Assembly: GCA_964533185.1 (NCBI GenBank) | Contig: CAZHLD010000054.1 | Coordinates: 1 to 21,899, forward strand | DNA from: CAZHLD01 sp964533185 | Lineage (GTDB): Bacteria > Acidobacteriota > Terriglobia > Acidiferrales > UBA7541 | Reading direction: 5' to 3' | Length of the DNA stretch: 21,899 nt | Shown: in pieces, positions 16,563 to 21,899 of the stretch | Layout: every line of letters begins with the position of its first letter | Position numbering within the stretch: the first letter of the stretch is position 1 | The notes under the pieces: generated by a model | The model's input: only the letters and a program-made list of their open reading frames with translations | What the model was told of the DNA's origin: nothing | Database searches by the model: none | Translations under genes and position numbers: made by a program

Positions 16563-17627
16563 CTATTGAGGGAGTTGCGGCGGGGTCACCTTGTAGTTGG
16601 CATCGAGCGAGCGCAGAAACTCGACCAGGTCGGCCTTCTCCTGCCGGCTCAGTTTCACCGGTTTCAGATTCGTGGTGTCCAGGTAGCGATTCTGGATGCC
16701 GCCGTTCAGCATCACGTTCACTGCTTCTTCCAGCGTGGCCACGCTGCCGTTGCGGAAGTAGGGCGCTGACTTGCGAATGTCCAGCAGCGTCGGCGTCTTG
16801 AAGGCGCCGGTATCGCGCTCGTTCTGCGTTACCTTGAAGCGGCCCGCGTCCGGGTTCTTTTCCTTCATGCCGATCCCCACGTTGTGGTACTGCTGGTCGG
16901 TGAGCAGCAGGCCGTCGTGGCAGTTCGTGCAGCGTGCCTTCTCGCTAAACACTTTCCAGCCCCGCTGGGCCGCCGGGCTAAACGCATCGGCGTTGCCGCT
17001 CCGAAAGCGGACCCAGGCGGAGTCCTCCGCAACGATGGTCCGTTCAAAGGCGGCGATGGCCTTGACCACGTTGTCCGGGTTGGCGTCTGCGCCAAACACT
17101 TCCTGGAACTGTTTTCGATAGCCGGCGATCTGGTTCAAACGCGCGCAAATCTCGTCTAAACTCGGGTGGCCGTCCTTCCCTGAAGCGCCCATGTTGCCGC
17201 CAGCCCAGGCAGCTTTGGCTTGGGCCTCAAGTGACCCGCTTCTCCCATCCCAATAAAACTGCGAGTGGTAGCCGATGTTCCAGAGCGTGGGGCTCGAGCG
17301 CGGTAGTTCCACGCCATACGCCCCGATGGCCCTGGGCTTCCCATCGGTCAGGCCGTGCTCAACCAGGTGGCACGAGTAGCACGAGCGGCTGCCGTCTCCG
17401 CTCAACCGCTGGTCGTAGTAGAGCTGCTTGCCCAGCTCGACCCTGGCCCGGGTCATGGGGTTGTCGACGGGGATCACCATGGCCGCGTAGCCGGTGATCT
17501 CCGGCCACTTCACCGGCTCTTCTGCTTTTTTGACCTCTTGTTTGCAGGCCGCCAGCGTGAGCAGTGCGCCCGCGACTACCAGCCCTGATGCCGCCTGCCA
17601 GCTAACCCGCCATTGACCGTTCCGCAT
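16563..17627 (-). CDS. Di-heme cytochrome c peroxidase family lipoprotein
   Basis: This 354-residue protein is predicted to be exported and lipid-anchored. The signal peptide ends in the lipobox LAAC with Cys28. Two c-type heme sites are present: CYSCH at 83-87 and CTNCH at 233-237. The two-domain layout, with conserved phrases LGKQLYYDQRLSGDGSRSC, SSPTLWNIGYHSQFYWDGRSGSLEAQA, FERTIVAEDSAWVRF and FKTPTLLDIRKSAPYFRNGSVATLEEAVN, is that of the bacterial CcpA/MauG superfamily. CcpA enzymes reduce hydrogen peroxide in the periplasm, whereas MauG relatives oxidise protein side chains; the sequence does not decide. No methylamine dehydrogenase genes are nearby. A GAGGGGGG ribosome-binding site precedes the ATG. 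Confidence 0.92.
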   Translation of the reverse strand: MRNGQWRVSWQAASGLVVAGALLTLAACKQEVKKAEEPVKWPEITGYAAMVIPVDNPMTRARVELGKQLYYDQRLSGDGSRSCYSCHLVEHGLTDGKPRAIGAYGVELPRSSPTLWNIGYHSQFYWDGRSGSLEAQAKAAWAGGNMGASGKDGHPSLDEICARLNQIAGYRKQFQEVFGADANPDNVVKAIAAFERTIVAEDSAWVRFRSGNADAFSPAAQRGWKVFSEKARCTNCHDGLLLTDQQYHNVGIGMKEKNPDAGRFKVTQNERDTGAFKTPTLLDIRKSAPYFRNGSVATLEEAVNVMLNGGIQNRYLDTTNLKPVKLSRQEKADLVEFLRSLDANYKVTPPQLPQ

Positions 17628-17672
17628 GTTCCCCCCTCAGCCGGAACATCCTTCTCTCACTGCGCGGCCCGA

Positions 17673-17701
17673 ATTGTATCCCCACTCCAGCGACCCCACA
17701 A
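17673..17701 (-). promoter_or_regulatory. Promoter of the peroxidase gene
   Basis: On the minus strand TTGTGG (17701-17696), a 17-nt spacer, then TACAAT (17678-17673). The predicted leader is about 40 nt and contains the ribosome-binding site. Confidence 0.55.
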
Positions 17702-17768
17702 CCCGCCGCAGATTTTCCCGCCAGTCACCACGGTGAGTAAGAAATCATTGCCTGGCCTTTGAGGTCGG

Positions 17769-18323
17769 CTACTCATGTCTCAGCAAAACCAGCGCCCAGC
17801 GGGCGTGCTCGGCGATGACAGCATCGCCGGAGGCGGCTAGGTGCTTGAGCAGGACAACGACGCGGTCGTAATTGCTGGTCTCCTCCTGGGCAGGAACAGG
17901 CCTACCGGCAGCGCCAATCGCATCAGCACTAGAGGGATTCTTCGTCCCGGCAAGCCGGGACTCAGAATGACACCCTGCGGGGCGCAGGCCGGAGTTTCCC
18001 AGCGCGATGCAGGCGTTGCGCACCAGCCCGCGCCATTTCGTTCGCTTGATCGCGCTGCCGCGGAAAAGCTCGCGGAACTCGTCTTCACTCAGCGACGCCA
18101 GCCATTCGAGCGAGGGCGAGAAAAGCGAGTGGCGAGTGCCGAGTGACAAGTGGGTAACAACGTGGTTCTGACGCACCTGCGAATCGACGATTGTTGATTG
18201 ACGAGTGCCGATTGAGGATTGCGAGCCGATTGGTCCCGGGCGAGTTTCGAGTTTCCAGTTTCCAATTTCGCCTCTGGCCGGAAATGACCGTGGTTGGAAT
18301 TGGGCGATGGCCGTCACCGGCGC
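17769..18323 (-). CDS. queG: Epoxyqueuosine reductase C-terminal fragment, repeat-invaded, cut by gap 2
   Basis: QueG reduces epoxyqueuosine to queuosine in the wobble position of tRNAs, using cobalamin and two 4Fe-4S clusters. Only the C-terminal end is here. LEWLASLSEDEFRELFRGSAIKRTKWRGLVRNACIALGNSG closely matches the E. coli ending EEFLKVTEGSAIRRIGHLRWLRNIAVALGN, and the final EHARWALVLLRHE matches the family's helical tail. About 40 extra residues sit between these blocks; they include CHSESRLAGTKNPSS, encoded by a palindromic repeat at 17937-17968. Before LEW the frame stays open to the gap but reads decayed repeats (GNWKLETRPG, SIGTRQSTIVDS, SLGTRHSLF). The Fe-S ligands and catalytic domain are missing; they are either lost in the gap or deleted. 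Homology is confident only for 17769 to about 18110. Confidence 0.75.
   Translation of the reverse strand, partial: APVTAIAQFQPRSFPARGEIGNWKLETRPGPIGSQSSIGTRQSTIVDSQVRQNHVVTHLSLGTRHSLFSPSLEWLASLSEDEFRELFRGSAIKRTKWRGLVRNACIALGNSGLRPAGCHSESRLAGTKNPSSADAIGAAGRPVPAQEETSNYDRVVVLLKHLAASGDAVIAEHARWALVLLRHE
17937..17968. repeat. 32-bp palindromic repeat inside the queG frame
   Basis: ATTCT-TC-GTCCCGGC-AA-GCCGGGAC-TC-AGAAT: the inner 8-bp arms and outer 5-bp arms are perfect, with a TC/TC bulge between them. On the minus strand it begins within GTGTCATTCTGAG and ends in GAAGAATCCC, the pattern of a dispersed repeat that I recall from many soil and acidobacterial genomes (peptide phrases such as CHSE...KNPSS). 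That recollection is not a search result. Confidence 0.75.
18120..18290. repeat. Decayed short-word repeat tract next to gap 2
   Basis: Overlapping variants of short words run through this stretch. On the minus strand GGAAACT occurs twice followed by CGAAACTCG; AATC recurs about every 7-10 nt (CAATCCTCAATC, CAATCAACAATC); CACTCG occurs three times near 18126-18150. The units are irregular and not separated by spacers, so this is a degenerate tandem-like tract and not a CRISPR array. Confidence 0.65.
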
Positions 18324-18423
18324 NNNNNNNNNNNNNNNNNNNNNNNNNNNNNNNNNNNNNNNNNNNNNNNNNNNNNNNNNNNNNNNNNNNNNNNNNNNNN
18401 NNNNNNNNNNNNNNNNNNNNNNN
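18324..18423. other. Scaffold gap 2 (100 N)
   Basis: A 100-N placeholder. Unlike gap 1, the flanks share no sequence, so the missing length is unknown. The N-terminal three quarters of queG may be lost here. Confidence 0.95.
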
Positions 18424-18453
18424 TACCACAGGCCGGGGTGTCTGGAAGGTTTC

Positions 18454-19116
18454 TTATCTCGGAAGGTCTTTCTGTTTCTCGGCCCGTTCAATATCGCGCA
18501 ACAGCCGGCGGACGGCGCGCTCGGCGGCGTCGTTGATGGCTCCTTTGGTTTTGCCGCCGGTGCTCTCCAGGCTTGCCGCCCAAAGGATTTCGCCCTCGCG
18601 GTCCACCACGCGCAGCGTGACCGCGGCCTGCACCTTCACCTCCGACGACGAGAGCGACTCATAGTCATTGCCGCGGGCGGTTGAGGAAGCAGCCGTTGAC
18701 TCGCGGTTCTGGCCGGAGCCGGTCGTGACTCGCGCCGAACCTGACGCCGTGAAGCCGAGTCCTTCCGATTCGGAGCGCGACGTCCGGTCGCTGCGCTCGG
18801 TGATCGAGCCTTTCAGAACATAGTCGGCCTTCTCGCAGTTCTCCGTCAGCCGGAAGCGCTTCGCCTCGAAGAGCTTGGCAATCACCATCTCCTGTGCCTG
18901 CACGCCGAGCGGGTCGTTGCCGAAGCGTTCAACGCAGATGTACTTGATCTGGAGCAAACGCGGGTCGGCTGCCGGCTCGGCAGACGCAGCGGCGGGCGGA
19001 CTGGCCGCTGCCGGGGCAGGCGCCTGCTGTTCAGCGAGGGCCGCCGGTGACAGCAGCAGCAACACAGCCCAGGCCAGGCTAGCCGTGCACGTGCTTGCGC
19101 GCTTCCTCGGATTCAT
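18454..19116 (-). CDS. Secreted protein of unknown function, last gene of a three-gene operon
   Basis: This encodes 220 residues. A signal peptide (residues 1-28: MNPRKRAST, then AWAVLLLLSPAALA) leads into an Ala/Pro-rich spacer (to about 50). A compact domain follows with a phrase typical of small envelope proteins that measure or assemble with partners: YICVERFGNDPLGVQAQEMVIAKLFEAKRFRLTENCEKADYVLKGSITE. The 'short N-terminal strand, helix, then A-DYVLKG' pattern recalls CsgG/LpoB-type folds, but only loosely. A Ser/Thr-rich loop (about 115-150) separates it from AAVTLRVVDREGEILWAASLES and a final helix. The ATG at 19116 lies 38 bp inside the upstream gene and has an AAGGTGGAG ribosome-binding sequence, implying coupled translation. 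Function is not known. Confidence 0.7.
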   Translation of the reverse strand: MNPRKRASTCTASLAWAVLLLLSPAALAEQQAPAPAAASPPAAASAEPAADPRLLQIKYICVERFGNDPLGVQAQEMVIAKLFEAKRFRLTENCEKADYVLKGSITERSDRTSRSESEGLGFTASGSARVTTGSGQNRESTAASSTARGNDYESLSSSEVKVQAAVTLRVVDREGEILWAASLESTGGKTKGAINDAAERAVRRLLRDIERAEKQKDLPR

Positions 19117-19546
19117 ACTCCACCTTCTTCCCGCTGCGCACTTCGAGGATGGTGATTGTGGATTTCACTGTTCCTTTGGGGATCTCAATCACCACGCCCT
19201 GCGGCTTGTCGTTCCCATCGGTGTAGCCGATGGTCAGGAAGTGCTTGCGCTTCTTTGAGAGCAGCGCCCAGATGGTGATGGTCAGGGCCACGGCCAGCCG
19301 CCGCCCGGCCTTCTGACCATATTCGAGCGAGGTGACGTTTTCGTAGGGGATCTCGAAGTTTCCCTTGGGCGACTGGAAGACCAGCACCTTGTCGTTGGTC
19401 GTCTCCAGCCGGCCCATCGTGCCCTCGGACAGGCCCGCGATCGTGCCGCCCACGTACATTGCTTCGCCCCGGTCCACTTTGTCCGCCGCTAGGGGCGGCG
19501 CGACTAGGGCGCAGAGCAAAACGACGGCAATGGTTTTCTTCCCCAT
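19079..19546 (-). CDS. Secreted or membrane-anchored small protein, tandem paralogue B
   Basis: This encodes 155 residues with a signal peptide (MGKKTIAVVLLCALVAPPLA) and a second hydrophobic stretch (LAVALTITIWALL, about 82-95) followed by basic KKRKHFLTI. It is clearly related to the next gene upstream: both share YVGGTI, SLEYGQKAGRRL, SKKRKHFLTI and the ending SGKKVEYES-EARKH. A beta-rich phrase on each side (FEIPYENVTSLEYG; ITILEVRSGKKVEYES) suggests a PH-like or similar small barrel interrupted by a membrane-dipping segment; this is inference. It lies 11 bp after its paralogue and overlaps the following gene by 38 bp. Role unknown. Confidence 0.75.
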   Translation of the reverse strand: MGKKTIAVVLLCALVAPPLAADKVDRGEAMYVGGTIAGLSEGTMGRLETTNDKVLVFQSPKGNFEIPYENVTSLEYGQKAGRRLAVALTITIWALLSKKRKHFLTIGYTDGNDKPQGVVIEIPKGTVKSTITILEVRSGKKVEYESEEARKHVHG

Positions 19547-19557
19547 GGCTCTCCCAA

Positions 19558-20025
19558 TCAGCGTTTTTCGGCGTGCTTGCGCGCCTCGTCGGACTCGTAC
19601 TCGACCTTTTTGCCGCTCTGGGTCTCCAGCGTCGTCAGCGTCTCGCGCACGATCCCTTTGGAGAGCTCGAAGACGGCACCCTGTTTCTTTCCCGCTTCGT
19701 CATCAAAGTTGATGGTCAGGAAATGTTTTCGCTTCTTGGAGAAAATGAAAAGGATGCTGACAGTCAGCGCCAGCCCCAGTCGTCGCCCGGCCTTCTGCCC
19801 GTACTCGAGCGAATCAATCTGCTTGTAGGAGATAGCGATGGTCGCCCCTTTCTTCGCCTTGAACACAGCGGCCGCATCGCCCAGCTCGAACGTGCCATCC
19901 GTATTCTCAGCCAGCTCGGTGATCGTTCCGCCAACGTATTTCGCCGCCTTGCCGCGCACAGCGGCCACGGCTACACTTTCCAGAAGCAAACAAGCCACGG
20001 TGAGACAAGCTAGCCAGCGCCTCAT
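19558..20025 (-). CDS. Secreted or membrane-anchored small protein, tandem paralogue A
   Basis: This is the first gene of the operon, 155 residues, the same length as paralogue B. A signal peptide (MRRWLACLTVACLLLESVAVA) precedes KYVGGTITELAENTDGTFELGD. The shared core IDSLEYGQKAGRRLGLALTVSILFIFSKKRKHFLTINFDDEAG follows, and the protein ends LETQSGKKVEYESDEARKHAEKR. The hydrophobic centre (about 82-95) followed by SKKRKH suggests a membrane-associated segment. The pair probably arose by tandem duplication. A strong GGAGGT ribosome-binding site sits 6 nt before the ATG. I do not recognise the family. Confidence 0.75.
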   Translation of the reverse strand: MRRWLACLTVACLLLESVAVAAVRGKAAKYVGGTITELAENTDGTFELGDAAAVFKAKKGATIAISYKQIDSLEYGQKAGRRLGLALTVSILFIFSKKRKHFLTINFDDEAGKKQGAVFELSKGIVRETLTTLETQSGKKVEYESDEARKHAEKR

Positions 20026-20050
20026 GGCAGGACCTCCAAGCGATACTACC

Positions 20051-20067
20051 AGGTGGTAATACTACCT
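20051..20067. promoter_or_regulatory. Dyad at the start of the three-gene operon, candidate operator
   Basis: AGGTGGTA-A-TACTACCT is an inverted repeat with 7 of 8 positions matching. A further ACTACC copy lies at 20045-20050, so the motif occurs about three times in 25 bp. It covers the predicted transcription start, a usual position for a repressor. Confidence 0.45.
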
Positions 20068-20070
20068 GAT

Positions 20071-20099
20071 ATGTAAACACTTTGGGGGCACGCTGTCAA
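20071..20099 (-). promoter_or_regulatory. Candidate promoter of the three-gene operon
   Basis: On the minus strand a perfect TTGACA (20099-20094) is followed after 17 nt by TTACAT (20076-20071), a weak -10 match (3 of 6). Leader length to the ATG at 20025 is about 40 nt. Confidence 0.45.
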
Positions 20100-20144
20100 G
20101 AACTGCCCACGGCTGGGACTTGACTGGCCCTGCTGCTCTTTCGC

Positions 20145-20153
20145 TGCTACAAT
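20145..20153 (+). promoter_or_regulatory. Extended -10 box directly before the 20162 start codon
   Basis: TGC-TACAAT lies 8 nt upstream of GTG 20162. A TTGACT at 20120-20125 is 22 nt from the hexamer, too far for a normal -35 box. No Shine-Dalgarno sequence is seen, so a leaderless mRNA is predicted. Confidence 0.5.
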
Positions 20154-20161
20154 CCACCGTC

Positions 20162-21169
20162 GTGGCAGATTGGCGACAGATCCAGGCACGCATCCGCAAG
20201 GCCCGGAACAGTCCTGACCCGGTGGGCCAGTTGGCTGAGATCTACGAGCAAACCCGCGACGCCATGGTGGCCTTCGAGCTGGCCCGCTTTCAGGAAAAGG
20301 CAGGGCAGAACGCGGAGGCCGCCCGCTGGTACACCGCCGCGGCCGAGCGCTTCCGCCGCGCCCAGTGGAAGACCAAGGCGCAAGAAGCACTTGCGCGGCT
20401 TGGTGTTTCGCCGCCGGTCGCTTCCGAACCTGCACCAGCTACCGGCGAGATCATCGAGCCATCATCTGAATCCGAAGTGCATGAGCCAGTTGAGACACCC
20501 GCGTCCGTGAATCTCTACGGACGTGACGCAGAGCTTCCGCCTGATGTCCCGCAAGTACAACCGGCTCCGGTCGGTGTTGAACGCAAACACAGCCGTCGCG
20601 GCCGCCGCGGAGGTCGCGGGCGCAACCGCGGCCGCGCAGTCGCTGCACCTGTCGCGCTACCCCCGAGGCCAAGCCCGGCTCCCGTTGTTCGGTACGAGGA
20701 ACGTCGTGAACCCGAGCCTGCGCCCTCTACCTTCGAGGCCACGGTGGGACCGGCCGCCTTCCAGGCCCGGGCGCGCGCCGCCGAGCCGGCACTGGCCTCG
20801 CGCCTTGCAAGTCTCGAATCCCAATTGCGGCGGCTGGTGGCCAGCCCGCTCTATCGGATCGAGGAAGCGGACCAGGCTCCGGCCGGCCCCGGCGTCTTCA
20901 TCCTTTCCGATTCTGATCTCTCTACCCACTACTATATCGAAGCCTGCCGGACGCTGCGGATCGGCATTGGCAAGATGCTGCGTGGTGAGCGGGGCAGCAG
21001 CGGCGGCTCGTTGAAGGCAGAGTTTGCCGATCATCTGGGGATCAGCGAGGCGCGTGTGGCGAAGTACATTAAGGATCACTGCGTCGTGCGCTGGCAGCAG
21101 TTGGACGAGGGTGCCGGCCCGCTGGCCCACTTTGCCATTGCCGTCCTTCGGCCTGTTCTCAACGATTAA
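20162..21169 (+). CDS. TPR-like / RG-rich linker / degenerate GIY-YIG domain protein
   Basis: This encodes 335 residues in three parts. Residues 1-80 are helical repeats of TPR style (AEIYEQTRDAMVAFELARFQEKAGQNAEAARWYTAAAERFRRAQWKTKAQEALARLG). Residues 82-190 form a Pro/Glu-rich linker holding a very basic RG-rich patch (RKHSRRGRRGGRGRNRGR, 141-158), a likely nucleic-acid-binding tail. Residues 242-335 resemble a GIY-YIG nuclease: PGVFILSD, YYIE, CRTLRI, and the ending LAHFAIAVLRPVLND. Against the canonical motif, GIY is GVF, the Gly of YIG is Glu260, Arg263 and Asn334 are kept, and the usual catalytic Glu in the 'LE' helix appears to be replaced (LAHFAI). It may bind rather than cut DNA or RNA. 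GTG 20162 was chosen over the TTG at 20120 because of the adjacent -10 box. Confidence 0.7.
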   Translation: MADWRQIQARIRKARNSPDPVGQLAEIYEQTRDAMVAFELARFQEKAGQNAEAARWYTAAAERFRRAQWKTKAQEALARLGVSPPVASEPAPATGEIIEPSSESEVHEPVETPASVNLYGRDAELPPDVPQVQPAPVGVERKHSRRGRRGGRGRNRGRAVAAPVALPPRPSPAPVVRYEERREPEPAPSTFEATVGPAAFQARARAAEPALASRLASLESQLRRLVASPLYRIEEADQAPAGPGVFILSDSDLSTHYYIEACRTLRIGIGKMLRGERGSSGGSLKAEFADHLGISEARVAKYIKDHCVVRWQQLDEGAGPLAHFAIAVLRPVLND

Positions 21170-21318
21170 ACAAGTTTCGTAGTTGCTTTCCCGGGTGGGA
21201 GGCCAGGGTTTGGATGTGGAAGATTGACATCGCTTCACTCTCTGTGCTCGGCTCATACCAAGTGAATGGCACGATCAAGAGCATGTCCCAAGTTTAGTTG
21301 AAAGTGGCGGCTCTCGTA

Positions 21319-21358
21319 GAGTTGCACTTTAGGCCACCTGGGCCTGGGAGTGCAACTC
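21319..21358 (-). terminator. Nested hairpin spanning the transposase stop codon
   Basis: GAGTTGCACT (21319-21328) and AGTGCAACTC (21349-21358) are perfect 10-bp inverted copies. An inner AGGCC/GGCCT pair (21331-21335, 21341-21345) extends the structure. The TAA stop of the transposase lies inside the loop side. It probably terminates or protects the transposase mRNA; no U-run follows. Confidence 0.45.
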
Positions 21359-21899
21359 GGGATTCAGGATTCGATTCAGCTCCTTCAGTTCCCGATAGCC
21401 TTTCACCTGGCGAAACTTCTTTTCCGCTTCGAGCAGTCCGGCGGCGGTCCAGCGGGCGATGTGGTCTCCGGCGCGCCAGCGTTTCACGTCGCGCGCGGCG
21501 CTGGGATTCACCTCGCACAACTGCCGCCACAGCCGCTCGAGCGCCTGCTGGGCCTCCGGGTAGCTCGACATCGCGTAGGCGTTGCGCAGCCGGCGGTCGT
21601 ACTCGCCGCGGCAGGGTTTGGGCAGGTGATCTTTCCCGTTGCGCCGCTGGTGCAACTGGCAGCGCTGCACCTCAGCCCGCTGGCCGAACACCTTCTCCAC
21701 CGCCGCCCGCAGCGCCTTCGAGCCATCGATCACGAACAGGTAGCGACGCTCCTGGTTCAGCTCGCGCGCGACCAGGTCTTCCAGTAACGCCTTCGCCACC
21801 GTGGCGTTTTCCGTCGCTCCTTGCCACAACCCCAGCACGTGCTGGGTGCCGTTTTCTTCCACCCCCAGCGCGACCACCAGCGTCTGGCTGGCGAACTCA
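21329..21899 (-). CDS. IS256-family transposase, C-terminal part, cut by the window edge
   Basis: This is the C-terminal 190 residues of a Mutator/IS256 DDE transposase, open to the right edge. The strand-turn VVALGVEENGTQHVLGLWQGATENATVAKALLEDL is typical of the catalytic core. The second catalytic Asp is in YLFVIDGSKALRAAV, and the family signature VQRCQLHQRRN follows. The third acidic residue should lie in the C-terminal helical region (RQLCEVNP...LEAEKKFRQVKGYRELKELNRIL). The first Asp and the N-terminal DNA-binding domain are outside the window. The gene faces the TPR/GIY-YIG gene convergently. Whether the element is intact cannot be told. Confidence 0.92.
   Translation of the reverse strand, partial: EFASQTLVVALGVEENGTQHVLGLWQGATENATVAKALLEDLVARELNQERRYLFVIDGSKALRAAVEKVFGQRAEVQRCQLHQRRNGKDHLPKPCRGEYDRRLRNAYAMSSYPEAQQALERLWRQLCEVNPSAARDVKRWRAGDHIARWTAAGLLEAEKKFRQVKGYRELKELNRILNPELHSQAQVA

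Noticed and set aside
18120..18290. Possible CRISPR array in the repeated-word tract
   Set aside because: The repeated words are only 6-12 nt, irregular and overlapping, with no constant repeat or unique spacers and no cas genes nearby.
18324..18491. Extension of the queG frame through the Ns to a start at 18491
   Set aside because: The frame across a placeholder gap is meaningless, and the part beyond it is a shadow of the 18454-19116 gene.
21239..21318. The exact left terminal inverted repeat of the IS256 element
   Set aside because: The right end is outside the window, so no inverted pair or target duplication can be verified. A plausible end lies somewhere around 21275-21300, but I cannot place it.

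Overview
The window looks like part of a metagenome-assembled genome from a high-GC, Gram-negative-type bacterium, most likely Acidobacteriota. The basis is overall gene content: a large secreted HExxH metalloprotease of the DUF5117/DUF5118 type, a PuuD-like membrane protein, a di-heme peroxidase lipoprotein, a TPR/GIY-YIG fusion, and dispersed palindromic repeats of a kind I associate with acidobacterial and other soil genomes. The phylum is an inference from style, not from a marker-gene tree. Two 100-N scaffold gaps (15193-15292 and 18324-18423) show that this is a scaffolded assembly.

Layout. 1-1336: two short genes of unknown function, translationally coupled (a beta-propeller-like fragment entering from the left edge, then a secreted protein). 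1337-6336: a plus-strand housekeeping block of prfA, prmC, dinB and cca. 6337-6698: an AT-rich regulatory region with a promoter and an overlapping dyad, followed by lon (6699-9128). 9232-11991: a secreted zinc metalloprotease on the minus strand, convergent with lon and separated from it by a hairpin terminator. 12248-14223: an unknown gene, a fossil fragment of a Ser/Thr kinase on the other strand, and a membrane glycosyltransferase. 14290-15099: a PuuD-like membrane protein (minus). Then gap 1, whose two flanks are an identical 55 bp. 15749-16390: a stand-alone LuxR-type regulator. 16563-17627: a di-heme cytochrome c peroxidase lipoprotein (minus). 17769-18323: the C-terminal end of queG running through decayed repeats into gap 2. 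18454-20025: a minus-strand operon of three secreted proteins of unknown function, two of them tandem paralogues. 20162-21169: a protein with a TPR-like N-terminus, an RG-rich linker and a degenerate GIY-YIG domain. 21329-21899: the C-terminal part of an IS256-family transposase leaving the right edge.

Themes. (1) Two unrelated palindromic repeat elements lie in frame inside conserved enzyme genes: a 54-bp one in prmC and a 32-bp one in queG. Both read through as extra peptide, much like Rickettsia palindromic elements. (2) Several genes have a Pribnow box, often preceded by TGC, only 6-9 nt upstream of the start codon. This predicts leaderless transcripts (cca, the 12248 gene, the 13030 glycosyltransferase, the 20162 gene), whereas lon, the PuuD-like gene, the peroxidase and the 20025 operon have Shine-Dalgarno leaders. 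(3) The hexamer TACAAT recurs as the likely -10 box. No CRISPR array, tRNA or rRNA gene was seen.
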